From the NCBI RefSeq assembly GCF_023035295.1, contig NZ_CP075088.1:1-28073 (forward strand): a stretch of DNA of 28,073 bases. The letters run 5' to 3'. Under the pieces are notes generated by a model. The model did not search any database, had not been told where the DNA came from, and saw only the letters and a list, made by a program, of their open reading frames with translations. The translations under genes were made by a program, and so were the position numbers. This DNA comes from Borrelia coriaceae (lineage in GTDB: Bacteria > Spirochaetota > Spirochaetia > Borreliales > Borreliaceae). Every line of letters begins with the position of its first letter. The stretch's first letter is position 1. Below are positions 8,901 through 16,456 of this stretch, in pieces.

Positions 8901-9338
8901 AAATACTCCAGTAATAGCCGAACCTATCCTCTCAACTACTTTAATAACCAGTGTTATTGGTAATGCGCTTACTGCAAGTTGATCTAATGCTTGTGCTGCC
9001 TTATTAGAAAAGGCCTTAACATCAAACAAGCTTTTACCAACACCTTTAAGAGTACTACTTAAGCTCTTAATATTACTAGACTTATCTCCAACACCCTTAA
9101 TTGAATTTGCAAGATTTTTAAAATTCTTTGAACTCTTCTCAGTATTTGCAAGCAAAGCATTATAAACCGTATTAAAACCGACCCCAGATTTAGTTGCATG
9201 TTCTAATTTTGATTTTAAATCTTTTAAGTTCTCAAATTCTTCATATGCAATGTTTTTAAGCGCATTAGATATCTCATCCAATTTAGACTCATTACTAGTA
9301 TTAATTGAAATAGGAATTACAATCTCATCAAGTGTCAT
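5955..9338 (-). CDS. Phage tail tape measure protein
   Basis: This 1127-residue protein sets tail length and is threaded through the tail tube. Residues 1-330 resemble the conserved tape-measure N-terminus, with a hydrophobic stretch near 130-155 and the region around LFTGEAISNAAKTMLSYG. Residues 340-500 contain hydrophobic segments with a repeated GFKLWFNTLMIGF-like motif. Residues about 536-776 form three successive repeats of about 80 residues, each beginning near a (D/H)K-LQ motif and containing (E)K(A)T/MK or EKAT and a K-F-L-N---L pattern. A long charged coiled coil follows (about 850-1010). The ATG at 9338 overlaps the stop of the preceding frame as ATGA, indicating translational coupling. 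It is the last gene of the late operon. At 1.5 angstrom per residue it would span a tail of roughly 170 nm (inference). Confidence 0.93.
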   Translation of the reverse strand: MTLDEIVIPISINTSNESKLDEISNALKNIAYEEFENLKDLKSKLEHATKSGVGFNTVYNALLANTEKSSKNFKNLANSIKGVGDKSSNIKSLSSTLKGVGKSLFDVKAFSNKAAQALDQLAVSALPITLVIKVVERIGSAITGVFTGALDSLASFNEEVSVFSDMLGDTEVGKVLADDIRAFGEETLFTGEAISNAAKTMLSYGAAASEVSERMRMFGEAAGGSSAGLEKLAEVYSKVEAGNNIALEDLSELRNVGVDITDILAKEAEDAGSSLFKMASDGKLGFNELSNALKKATSEGGKFYGNTARGAKTLAEAQLQTSKMSQKLFLELGKALEPMMIGFEKLKQALLLGIVVPITKVASATIFLFNKYVEFYKYMGGTVVSGFKLWFNTLMIGFNKIKELVSYVIGTLTLGFKLLFNTMMTGFRKAKEWIHSSILTPLSNISESVMDLLGKLKSLVSYVTIKFVSGFKIALDPIIEMFKKLTNWVTNLWDKMKGFWGVSKDSEQKTNTSLSSDEGGKKDAPDRVKSLNENLIKDYKALQEQIFIRQREVALKPLKEQEKATRDLQATINAKNKEFIKRYGKSFNSLTAENQKTLANVEKEVNTFAKSNFSFVNAHKDLQNEIAKLSRAILVLPYEEQEKAMKTLANDINKKKEEFVSKYLKSFDTLNDSNKNLLTALQKGVNEFGKTATDRAFVDAHKALQKKVMSMEFEVMMRPLKEREKATADMQSKIRKLYDDFVESHKREFDKLSEANQNALLRLMNNVENAIENVGHSWAQLSDKIADMTEQVFTQDLGRDLGKTFVLDKFYDAVMRGLDSLIRGFYELSKSLISSIPYVGKHIVAYMNFIEGIFQGIVDGLVKKIEAKRDKDLDELVKQSEVELLRIEKVFDREIEMRRDKLNELDDQYSREIEFLKQAQSKGQISGEEFQRRIAQVESEYKSKRQQESGALTKAETSKKIEVERARKLEKLEAERIKAAAEVEKVKARWWHFGRSADIEDAQKILEEILRRIARVKSAGSVEEIKLARKGAIFKTTRPTYMPGLRLMTSEMGQSELIRVTPAPIDENLRNIEARIIAEEINKIQQSERKSPVIINNYNFNGDVLDADKLVRMLKAREHSIGFRMSE

Positions 9339-9613
9339 TTATCCACACTCTCACTTTCAAGTTTTTTAATATAAAGATTAAGCTCACTAAAAACAAGTAC
9401 AAACCAATAATTTTGATCATAAAGGCCTCCTTGACATGGAAGGCTTTTAACATTTCTTGAGAGAAGGGCTTGGCCAATTAAATATGCTAAAGAATCTTCA
9501 TTATAATTAATCCAACTCATCTCACGCTTCATACTCTTTACAAACTCTGAATTTATCTTATCTGAATACTTTAAGACTTGGTTGTAGTGGTCTTTTTTGA
9601 CGATGTAGTGCAA
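9335..9613 (-). CDS. Tail assembly chaperone, -1 frame extension (gpT-like)
   Basis: This frame of about 92 codons overlaps the end of the preceding gene by 43 bases and ends in ATGA with the tape-measure start. Its first possible start is a TTG at 9613 with no ribosome binding site. The frame stays open upstream of that codon through the slippery sites, so it is more likely expressed as the C-terminal part of a -1 frameshift fusion of 238 residues in total, as in lambda gpG/gpGT. The product is a helical acidic/basic protein (YNQVLKYSDKINSEFVKSMK...). Its position directly before the tape measure fits the chaperone that coats that protein during tail assembly. The family is not recognisable by sequence alone. 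Confidence 0.75.
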   Translation of the reverse strand: MHYIVKKDHYNQVLKYSDKINSEFVKSMKREMSWINYNEDSLAYLIGQALLSRNVKSLPCQGGLYDQNYWFVLVFSELNLYIKKLESESVDK

Positions 9614-10050
9614 TGCGAGCTCGACTTTTTTAAAGCACCCTCTGCCTTTAATGTCTCAGACACATTGTTAATCTCAACTGCTAAGTTTGAAAGCATATCT
9701 TGTAAAAGCACTGCATCTCTTTCAACCATTTCTTTAGTTACAAGATTACCATTTTGATCAAAGAGTCCTTTAAACCCCACAACATTATCTCTCCAAACTT
9801 TTTTTACAAACTCAAGTTGCTGAGTTGTAACTTCTAAAGCCACCTTAGTATCAATCTCTTTACTAGAATTTAGTGTCAATTTTTGCAATAATTCGATTTG
9901 AAGGACTTTAATCCCCTCAATAAACCCATAATTTACACCTTCAAGTATTACAAATGCGTCTTTACTCTCACCCACATTTCCACTTCTTCTTATATAATCT
10001 GGGATATAAGGCAACTCAATACGGCCTGACAAATTAACATTAATAACCAT
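9571..10050 (-). CDS. Tail assembly chaperone (gpG-like)
   Basis: This 159-residue protein lies between the tail tube and the tape measure, the standard place for the tail assembly chaperone. It has a beta-like N-terminus (residues 1-40) and a helical remainder containing LELLQKLTLNSSKE and LLQDMLSNLAVEINNVSETLK. The tail is low-complexity Ser/Thr/Lys (KKSSSHCTTSSKKTTTTKS), typical of zero-frame sequence read only because the ribosome did not shift. Start is the ATG at 10050 with GGAGAA upstream. Two A AAA AAG heptamers in the correct reading phase lie within its last 21 codons. The role follows from position and frameshift architecture rather than sequence similarity. Confidence 0.78.
   Translation of the reverse strand: MVINVNLSGRIELPYIPDYIRRSGNVGESKDAFVILEGVNYGFIEGIKVLQIELLQKLTLNSSKEIDTKVALEVTTQQLEFVKKVWRDNVVGFKGLFDQNGNLVTKEMVERDAVLLQDMLSNLAVEINNVSETLKAEGALKKSSSHCTTSSKKTTTTKS
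9592..9642 (-). promoter_or_regulatory. Programmed -1 frameshift window
   Basis: On the minus strand T TTA AAA (9634-9628), overlapping A AAA AAG (9631-9625), and a second A AAA AAG (9598-9592) are all in the X XXY YYZ phase of the upstream gene. A AAA AAG is the efficient dnaX heptamer of E. coli. A GAGGG Shine-Dalgarno-like sequence (9642-9638) lies 6 nt before the first A AAA AAG, the kind of upstream stimulator known from dnaX. Slippage at either site gives the same length fusion, 238 residues. Confidence 0.75.
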
Positions 10051-10069
10051 AAAACTACATTCTCCTTAA

Positions 10070-10891
10070 TTAAATTTCAAAAAACACCGCATCTTTAATA
10101 TAGTCATAAGACATTGAAACTAACGGTTTTGAAAGGGTAACTTCACATTTAAGATCAATTTTTTGATTTGATAAATCCTGACTTGGACTAAATGTTGCTA
10201 TTTGTCCTTCAGCAGCAATAAACTTAGTACGCTGATCCTCACTTTGAATCTGATTTACAAAAAGAACAAAAAATTCATAATTGCGTGGAAGTAGTTGCTT
10301 ACCAATCTCATAATTCCCACTATCAGGCTTATTTACTATATCTCTTGTTATAAAATGTGAACGTTCTATATAAGTCTCAAGTAATTCGTCCTTATTAGCA
10401 ACAGTTTCTCTAACAGAATATCCTGAAAACTCAACTGTTTGTTCTGGAACCTTTCCAATAGCTGAAATTGAACCACAGACTGTCTTTAATGTCTCAGTAG
10501 CCTTAGTTGAATTGATTGCATATGAATAACCAATACAATATGTTCTAAAAAGCAATACTTCAATCTCATCATTATCACCAAAAGCTTTTTTAAAATCTTC
10601 GTACATTGAATCGTGATAGTAAAAAACACTACCCTCTTTAAAATCAAAATTTGCTAGTTTTGAATTTAAACTCAAGCTCTTAACTCTAAACACACATTCT
10701 TTAATTGATTTCCATTTACTAGGTTTAGTAAATGAGAGTGGCAAATCTTTTACAACCAAGTCTTTAGGCAATCCCCCTTCAATAGGAGCACTATCCTTGA
10801 TCTGCGCTCCTTTAAAATTCCACTTGAATTTAGGTATATTTACTGATACTAAAACCGCACCAGATGGCATTTTTAACTTTTGTTCTGCCAT
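10070..10891 (-). CDS. Putative major tail tube protein
   Basis: This 273-residue, mostly beta-type protein lies between the tail-terminator candidate and the tail chaperone, the usual site of the tail tube gene. Segments such as CVFRVKSLSLNSKLANFDF, VEVLLFRTYCIGYSYAIN and the closing KIDLKCEVTLSKPLVSMSYDY fit a beta-barrel tube subunit. Start is the ATG at 10891 after a clear AAGGAGAA. A 57-bp gap separates it from the upstream gene, and a 19-bp gap with its own GGAG precedes the chaperone, so it may be translated at a high, independent rate as expected for a major structural protein. No tail sheath gene is adjacent, which favours a siphovirus-like tail. The assignment is positional. Confidence 0.65.
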   Translation of the reverse strand: MAEQKLKMPSGAVLVSVNIPKFKWNFKGAQIKDSAPIEGGLPKDLVVKDLPLSFTKPSKWKSIKECVFRVKSLSLNSKLANFDFKEGSVFYYHDSMYEDFKKAFGDNDEIEVLLFRTYCIGYSYAINSTKATETLKTVCGSISAIGKVPEQTVEFSGYSVRETVANKDELLETYIERSHFITRDIVNKPDSGNYEIGKQLLPRNYEFFVLFVNQIQSEDQRTKFIAAEGQIATFSPSQDLSNQKIDLKCEVTLSKPLVSMSYDYIKDAVFFEI

Positions 10892-10948
10892 TAATCTTCT
10901 CCTTAATTAAACTAAAATAATCTTTACATATGCTTCCAAAAGCATCAT

Positions 10949-11371
10949 TTAACACCCCAAATCACTGCTATTAAGCCTAATCCCAAGCTTAGATCTAATT
11001 ACAGTTACCATATTTACATCCTCTAAATCTTCACCTGACACTTGAGAGTCATCAATACTAAATGACTCAAGAGAATAATTTGAAACTAAAAAATTAACTA
11101 TTAAAGTTGCAATCTCAAGACCAAGCGTAGGGTGATCACTACAATGTGTATAAACTAAAAAATCAAGACTTAATGCAAAAGAATAGTTTTTACATTTAAA
11201 GACAACTTCCCCTATGCTCTTTAATGCAAAAACTACAACCGGCAGTTTTAACGTCGTACAAGTATAAATCTCAGATTTATAGTAAATTTGGGTTGTTGTC
11301 AATTTGCTATAAAATAAATAATTCTTCAAATCCTTCTTGAATGTACTAAGAAATTGTTCTATAAACTTCAT
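10949..11371 (-). CDS. Putative tail terminator protein
   Basis: This 140-residue protein has helical N-terminal residues (FIEQFLSTFKKDLKNYL) followed by alternating beta strands, consistent with the fold of tail terminator (gpU-like) proteins that cap the tail tube and join it to the head. It overlaps the preceding gene by four bases (ATGA type) and comes directly before the tail tube gene. The ATG at 11371 has AAGGAT upstream. The function rests on gene order and a general secondary-structure pattern; no motif is diagnostic. Confidence 0.5.
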   Translation of the reverse strand: MKFIEQFLSTFKKDLKNYLFYSKLTTTQIYYKSEIYTCTTLKLPVVVFALKSIGEVVFKCKNYSFALSLDFLVYTHCSDHPTLGLEIATLIVNFLVSNYSLESFSIDDSQVSGEDLEDVNMVTVIRSKLGIRLNSSDLGC

Positions 11372-11763
11372 TTAAGCAAATCCTTAGCATTTCTTACAAG
11401 ATTTACTTTCCAATTTGTATATTGCCTAGATGCACCCTTAGATTTAATCTTAAGCCATATAGGAACAGCTGCAGCCTCAAGCCCTTTATAAGAAGCCCAA
11501 TTTCTAATCTTTAATAAACTAGGTTTTGGAAAATTAAGGCCATAAACCACGCCTGAATCTAACATATCTGAAAGCTGTGATCCAACTTTAATCCTAATAT
11601 CAAAACCCTTAAGCGACTCTTGTGCTTCAATATTAGATATGTCTTTAAGCCTTCCTGGAATCTGAGTCTTTAGAACATCAAAATTCCTCCTTATTCTAAA
11701 TCCAATAAAACTTTTAACCCTTTCAAAGATCGATTTTTTTATATCAAATCTAATATCACTCAA
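11368..11763 (-). CDS. Putative tail completion / neck protein (HK97 gp10-like)
   Basis: The open frame extends to a TTG at 11784, but AGGGGG lies inside that extension, 9 nt before a second TTG at 11763, so I choose 11763 (131 residues, beginning MSDIRFD). The protein is basic, with a helical N-terminus and a GLNFPKPS...WASYKGLEAAAVPIWLKIKSKG stretch, reminiscent of the gp10-like head-tail or tail-completion proteins found between connector and tail terminator genes. It overlaps the following gene by four bases. The assignment is by position and general pattern only. Confidence 0.5.
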   Translation of the reverse strand: MSDIRFDIKKSIFERVKSFIGFRIRRNFDVLKTQIPGRLKDISNIEAQESLKGFDIRIKVGSQLSDMLDSGVVYGLNFPKPSLLKIRNWASYKGLEAAAVPIWLKIKSKGASRQYTNWKVNLVRNAKDLLK

Positions 11764-11776
11764 ATTTAAAAGCCCC

Positions 11777-12136
11777 CTAACCAATACTCAAAAACGTACC
11801 AACATCAACCCTAGGAAAAAGCAAATCAAGCTGATCAAGTACTTGTCTAAACTTACAATCCTTCTGTTGCCCAGCCTTAGCACATCTAGAATTAAAAACT
11901 TCTGGATATACAACATCAAGCAATATAAATAACCAATTATTGTAAGCCTCACCTTTAATATAATAAAGTTTTAAAATTGACTTTGAATAACGCAAACACT
12001 CACAAAGCTGCAATTTAAGGCCTTGTGGGATATCTAGCTTACCATCTTCTCTAATGCATGTCATACGCAAAGACTCTAGAGAAGTTATACTTATCCACAT
12101 CTTTAAAATGTCATCATCTCTAATTTTACGACTCAT
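11777..12136 (-). CDS. Putative head-tail connector protein
   Basis: This 119-residue, largely helical protein follows the major capsid gene, the standard position of the gp6-like adaptor that sits on the portal ring. Visible features are a DDDILKMW N-terminus, paired cysteines (LQLCECLRY), and a C-terminal DQLDLLFPRV. In cement/DUF2184-type capsid modules, a small connector follows the capsid gene (established). The ATG at 12136 has only a weak ribosome site (TTAAG). No diagnostic motif is seen. Confidence 0.5.
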   Translation of the reverse strand: MSRKIRDDDILKMWISITSLESLRMTCIREDGKLDIPQGLKLQLCECLRYSKSILKLYYIKGEAYNNWLFILLDVVYPEVFNSRCAKAGQQKDCKFRQVLDQLDLLFPRVDVGTFLSIG

Positions 12137-12171
12137 CTTAAGTTAATTGCCTTCTTAAGTCAAAATTAATA

Positions 12172-13008
12172 TTAAGTTGTAATAGTAATCTCAACAACTT
12201 CTTGTGGATGGAAATGAATAACTCCTGCTGACTCCATTGAAGCATGAATATAATCACCATCAGGCCCTGCAAAACGTCTAAAGAATATTTCAGGAATCAT
12301 TGGAACAAACATTACTTCAGGATTTGGCTCATAAAGAATTGGATGTTCAAGACCTTTAAATATTGAAGTTACTATATTATGGTCTTTTAAAAGCGCATCT
12401 TTTACTGTTATGTACTGTGGTTCACTATAAAGATCTACTAATAAATGTGAAAATTTATGTGGTAAGAGTAGATGATAAAACCCATCAAGTTTTTCCTTAT
12501 ACTTCTCAGATTCACGTTTAGCCTCTACAACCTTTTGATGCAATGCGCTCCCAGTAATTAGTGATGCAGCAGTCGTAGTACTAGCTATCTTACTCCTTCC
12601 CTTAAGTGTTGCAATCCCTTCCATCTTAATTGCTGGCTTTCCAAAAATAATTGAATGATACGCATCCTTCATAAGCCCAAGTTCCAAATTAGCCTTAACC
12701 TCATCCTCACTCATAGAACCATACATCAAATCCTTAAGTGATATTCGCTGTACTGTATCAAATACATGCATTTTATATGCCATTTCTTGAAAGAACATAC
12801 TACTTCTTCCAATCTCATTACTATAATCTCCAAAACTTGCTGTAACATTATGTTCTAATACTGCCTTACGAGCAACATAATATCCTTGTCTAAGCTCACT
12901 TCTATTTATGATCTTGTAAGGCATTAACTCCTCAAGTCCATCCCTTGCAAGCTGCACAATATCTCCACTGTAAGTACCGCTTGACTCTACAAAAATACTT
13001 CTACTCAA
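12172..13008 (-). CDS. Putative major capsid protein (DUF2184-like)
   Basis: This 278-residue protein follows the cement gene, as major capsid proteins do in portal (DUF1073) / cement (gp24) / capsid (DUF2184) modules. It shows the usual capsid pattern: an N-terminal helical region, central alternating helix and strand, and a C-terminal domain with HPILYEPNPEVMFVPMIPEIF and a final beta segment (GVIHFHPQEVVEITIT), similar to HK97-fold subunits. No protease cleavage site or delta domain is evident. The TTG start at 13008 is supported by a perfect AGGAGG 8 nt upstream, indicating strong translation, fitting an abundant structural protein. The assignment rests on order and general fold features. 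Confidence 0.7.
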   Translation of the reverse strand: MSRSIFVESSGTYSGDIVQLARDGLEELMPYKIINRSELRQGYYVARKAVLEHNVTASFGDYSNEIGRSSMFFQEMAYKMHVFDTVQRISLKDLMYGSMSEDEVKANLELGLMKDAYHSIIFGKPAIKMEGIATLKGRSKIASTTTAASLITGSALHQKVVEAKRESEKYKEKLDGFYHLLLPHKFSHLLVDLYSEPQYITVKDALLKDHNIVTSIFKGLEHPILYEPNPEVMFVPMIPEIFFRRFAGPDGDYIHASMESAGVIHFHPQEVVEITITT

Positions 13009-13042
13009 TCTTTAATCCTCCTAACCTATAATTAACCTATAT

Positions 13043-13567
13043 CTATGCTGTAAACTTCCTACTACCACTAGAATCATATTCAGGACCAATCTGAATGTCT
13101 AATAGCACTAACCTTCCAACTCTATCACTACTAGTAGCACCTAAATCCTTGATCCTACCAACTTGAACCCCTCCCTTACCATCACTTACAAACTTGCCTT
13201 CTTTAAAAAATACGTACTGACCAATCTTAGGATCTAAATACAGCGCATCAAGAGTGATTACCACTTCTCCAAATCTCCTAATAGGAACCAATTCGCCTGG
13301 CAAGTAATTACAACTCTCATGCGATGCTATGTTTGTCTTTCTAAGAGCAAATCCACGAATAAAGTCTGATTCTTGAATACTAGATGTTGCTTTTTTAACT
13401 AAAACATCACCCATAGGGGACGATTTACTTGCTATTACCAAATCTCCAGGACCTATAGCCTCTGATCCAATATCAACTATTCCAGTCTCAGTTTGATGAA
13501 GGCCTGATTTGTGCTCAAATCCTGGTAAAAAATTCTTCTCTGTCTTAGTAAAATCAAAATTAGGCAT
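13043..13567 (-). CDS. Head cement / decoration protein (gp24-like; probably Borrelia DUF228)
   Basis: This 174-residue beta-rich protein has a Gly-rich internal layout (DIGSEAIGPGDLVIASKSS, EVVITLDALYLDPKIGQYVFFKEGKF, VGRIKD, VGRLVLLDIQ) typical of structural cement proteins that bind between capsomers. It lies between the scaffold-like gene and the capsid gene. I believe it belongs to the Borrelia paralogous family Pfam calls DUF228, but this is from memory. The ATG at 13567 overlaps the previous gene by eight bases and has GGGAGG upstream, so translation is coupled and strong. Confidence 0.7.
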   Translation of the reverse strand: MPNFDFTKTEKNFLPGFEHKSGLHQTETGIVDIGSEAIGPGDLVIASKSSPMGDVLVKKATSSIQESDFIRGFALRKTNIASHESCNYLPGELVPIRRFGEVVITLDALYLDPKIGQYVFFKEGKFVSDGKGGVQVGRIKDLGATSSDRVGRLVLLDIQIGPEYDSSGSRKFTA

Positions 13568-14138
13568 TTACAACCTCCCTAGTAACAAGTCGATCCTTAT
13601 GTCTTTGTGCTTTAGTATTATTTATAATCTGACCAACATACCTATTACGAGCATTAACCATTTGCTTGTAAGCTGTAAGTTCTTGTACAAGCAAACTTAT
13701 ATTATCAATCTGTGAATCAAGATCACCCGATTCATCAACCTTAAATTTGATGCTATATTTCTTTTTCATAGCATCTAAGAATGCCAATTTTGCATCCTTA
13801 ATGCTACCAGCATTAGAAAATGGGGGAGTAATTTCATACTGCTCGCAAGCTTTCTCTAGATGTGCTAAAAGCTTAGAATCTTTAAATGCATCAACTTCGG
13901 CTTGCTTTTCAGCTTGTTTCCTAGCTTTAATAAAATTGCTCTCAGCTTCTGCCAATCTTCTCTCAAAATCTTCCCTTGAGATCATATCTGGCAGTCTCTT
14001 AGAATCTGCAATCAATTTCTCATACTCATCAGCAGAAATTGTTACAATGTCTTTAGCATCCTTACTACTAACATTACTAGCATCAGAAGATGAGCTACTT
14101 GATACTGATGCTTCATCCAGTAATTGTTCTCCTTTCAT
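13560..14138 (-). CDS. Scaffold-like protein (DUF1357-like)
   Basis: This 192-residue, highly charged protein has a Ser/Asp-rich unstructured N-terminus (residues 1-30), the motif VTISADEYEKLIADSKRL, a coiled-coil segment rich in Glu/Lys/Ala (about 58-95), and a helical C-terminus with basic residues. This profile is typical of capsid scaffolding proteins, which guide capsid assembly and leave before DNA packaging. It lies between portal and cement genes as expected. It resembles the Borrelia family DUF1357 (from memory). The ATG at 14138 has AGGAGG upstream; there is a 68-bp gap to the portal stop. Confidence 0.65.
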   Translation of the reverse strand: MKGEQLLDEASVSSSSSSDASNVSSKDAKDIVTISADEYEKLIADSKRLPDMISREDFERRLAEAESNFIKARKQAEKQAEVDAFKDSKLLAHLEKACEQYEITPPFSNAGSIKDAKLAFLDAMKKKYSIKFKVDESGDLDSQIDNISLLVQELTAYKQMVNARNRYVGQIINNTKAQRHKDRLVTREVVNA

Positions 14139-14206
14139 ATTTACCTCCTTTAAAAAATTAAAAAAATTATTAATTATGTTTTTACCTAATCACCTTAACA
14201 CTCCTT

Positions 14207-15241
14207 TTAAACTTGCAAAAACTCCTCAAGTTCAGATTGAATTTTTAAACTTAAATCTAAATCTCCCATTTCTTTAGCCTTGCTTAAAAGCTCTGTATAT
14301 AAGGCTAGAGTACGTGCGTGCTTCTCATCAATTTCTGCTTGCTCCTTTTGACTAATAGGTTTAACAGCCTTAAACTGCCAATTAGACTCAAGCCCAAATT
14401 TTTCTAGTACTGAGTTTATAAATGGGGCTACCATAAGCCTACAGATTTGCTCAATATTAAGGTAAAATATGTCATAATTCCCAACACTGCCCTCCCCAGA
14501 AGGAGATATGGGATAGAGCACTTCTTTAGGAATCCCAGAATGAAGTGTTATATCAGATACAATAATATCAAAAGCATCTCTTATAGGGCTTACAGAGCGT
14601 GTAATATTTGCAATATCATCCTCTCTTCCAAGTATCATCATCTTATGATTACTGTCTAGTACCCCTTCTATATTTTTCTTAAGCTCTGCTAAATCATAAG
14701 CAGTCATATCTTTTACTGATGGAAGGGTTGCTGACTTTAAAAAAGTAAAATTATTAACCTTTAAAAACCCTACAGTCTCATCAAGTAAAGTATTCATAAT
14801 CCTACTACTCTTCTCTAATGCCCCAAAATTTAAAAATGACGATTGCATTTTTATAATACGAGTTGGATGAATATTTTCAAAAGAATAATCATCACCATTA
14901 CACACTTGCCCAAAATTAAAACAAAGACAAGGAAATCCACACTTAAGGGGTGTACGTGGATCTTCTGAATCGGGGACTACTATGTAAAATGCGCTCACTC
15001 CAGTAAGAATTGCTTTGTAGACCATATTCTTAATAACCCCTCTAAAATTATTATCAAATAGCTTAGAAAGACCATCACCCGTTTTATGCTCAATATCTCT
15101 TGATGCTGCAAATCCTGCGTATATCTCTGCTATTTGATGAGCAAGTCTTAAAGGGTCGCCAGTTAATGAATTGCTTGCTGGCATTAAGGGTGACTTTAGA
15201 CTAGCATTCTCACTTTTTCTTAAAAATTTAAATTTAAACAA
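14207..15241 (-). CDS. Phage portal protein (DUF1073-like)
   Basis: This 344-residue protein is probably the dodecameric portal through which DNA enters the capsid. It follows the large terminase after 12 bases. Features fitting the DUF1073/anti-CBASS-type portal group are a DIEHKTGDGLSKLFDN N-terminal segment, an SAFYIVVPD strand, ENIHPTRIIKM, the central helical SVSPIRDAFDIIVSDITLHSGIPKEVLYP with SGEG-VGNYD after it (residues about 217-260), and a charged C-terminal helix. The TTG start at 15241 is supported by AAGGAGG 7 nt upstream. Length is shorter than the usual 400-500 residues, so peripheral regions may be reduced. Confidence 0.8.
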   Translation of the reverse strand: MFKFKFLRKSENASLKSPLMPASNSLTGDPLRLAHQIAEIYAGFAASRDIEHKTGDGLSKLFDNNFRGVIKNMVYKAILTGVSAFYIVVPDSEDPRTPLKCGFPCLCFNFGQVCNGDDYSFENIHPTRIIKMQSSFLNFGALEKSSRIMNTLLDETVGFLKVNNFTFLKSATLPSVKDMTAYDLAELKKNIEGVLDSNHKMMILGREDDIANITRSVSPIRDAFDIIVSDITLHSGIPKEVLYPISPSGEGSVGNYDIFYLNIEQICRLMVAPFINSVLEKFGLESNWQFKAVKPISQKEQAEIDEKHARTLALYTELLSKAKEMGDLDLSLKIQSELEEFLQV

Positions 15242-15253
15242 ATACTGCCCTCC

Positions 15254-16456
15254 TTACATTAAAATTGATACTGCATTAAGAAATGCTGGAATGTACTCTA
15301 AATCCCTTTGCATAACAAGATTTGTAGCAGCACCACTATCCCTACCTAAAGATTCATCATAATAATACTCAGTCTGGCTAAACTCTAAAATTACATCCTC
15401 AGTCTCTTCTCTTTTAACCACATTAAGATTATTAGGTATAAGATAATCTGAGAGCACATAAAGATTACGATTTCTTGCAATTAAAGACCCCCTACCAAAC
15501 TTAGAAAAAACAAATCTTAACTCTTCTCTAGCATAAGGCAAAACAAAAGTCCCTCTAAAACGTGCACACTCACTAGCATAATCTTCTCTTGAGAGTAACA
15601 CTTTACTACTAGCATTAGTTACAACTGTTACTGGAAGGTAAGCAATTCTTCCAACAAGAACTTCTAGAAAGCAAACCCTATTTCCCTTAATGTGAACTCC
15701 AGTATAAAAACTGCCCTGCAACCCTGAAATAAAACTCTCATCACAAACATTAAAATCTTTTATAAACCGTGCTGTACCAAACTCAAATTCTTCTCCTAAG
15801 ACCTCAATTCGAAATCCAATATCATTACCATGATACGCAAGTCTTTGTCTCTCTAGCCATAAATCAATATCTCCTCCATTTAAGAAAGGATTATCTTTAT
15901 AAGTACTCTTAATAACACACACCGCAGGATTATCTTCATTTGCAACATACCGTTTGTAAAGCCAATGCGAACTAGGCACTGGATTGCTTGACATGTAAAT
16001 CCTACCACCACGCTCTCTCATTGTAGGAACAAGCATTTCAATATCAGATTCAGTAAATTGATTAGCCTCCTCAAGCCATAAATCTTTAAAATGTGCATAG
16101 GATTTAAGATCCGTCGTATCATGTCCACCCTCAAATACAAATGCTCGCTTGCGCCCATATATTAAATTTTTTGTCTCTATCTTAGCCTTACTCACATTAA
16201 ATTCACGCCTTAAGTTATACCTACTGAGTAACTCTAAAATTTCTTTATGAATTGACTGAATTGTTTTATTTTTCTTCTTTCTAACTGCTAAAGTATCACC
16301 ACCTTCTGGTGTAAACTTTCTCTCAAGATTTACTGTTGCAATATCATAAGTCTTCCCAGTACCACGACTTGAGTAATAAACAAAAATCTCAGCATTAGGT
16401 TTATTTTGGTATGCTTCAAAGTAAACTGGCAGTCTTTTAAATCTCAAATTATTCAC
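15254..16456 (-). CDS. Phage terminase large subunit (PBSX type)
   Basis: This 400-residue protein is the DNA-packaging motor. Walker A is at residues 29-36 (SSRGTGKT), the Walker B with catalytic glutamates at about 125-130 (FKDLWLEE), and the coupling motif SSNPVPSSHW at about 156-165. The C-terminal nuclease region (from about 240) is less typical: the position expected to hold the first metal-binding Asp of a G(L/I)DxG motif reads GLQGS (residues 245-249), and no clear DA-RY-type ending is visible. The nuclease may be divergent or inactive. The GTG start at 16456 overlaps the upstream gene by eight bases. Position directly before the portal agrees with the call. Confidence 0.92.
   Translation of the reverse strand: MNNLRFKRLPVYFEAYQNKPNAEIFVYYSSRGTGKTYDIATVNLERKFTPEGGDTLAVRKKKNKTIQSIHKEILELLSRYNLRREFNVSKAKIETKNLIYGRKRAFVFEGGHDTTDLKSYAHFKDLWLEEANQFTESDIEMLVPTMRERGGRIYMSSNPVPSSHWLYKRYVANEDNPAVCVIKSTYKDNPFLNGGDIDLWLERQRLAYHGNDIGFRIEVLGEEFEFGTARFIKDFNVCDESFISGLQGSFYTGVHIKGNRVCFLEVLVGRIAYLPVTVVTNASSKVLLSREDYASECARFRGTFVLPYAREELRFVFSKFGRGSLIARNRNLYVLSDYLIPNNLNVVKREETEDVILEFSQTEYYYDESLGRDSGAATNLVMQRDLEYIPAFLNAVSILM

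Noticed and set aside
13747..14277. 176-codon + frame opposite the scaffold gene
   Set aside because: Runs antisense to a gene with good start, ribosome site and family features; Leu/Ser-rich shadow.
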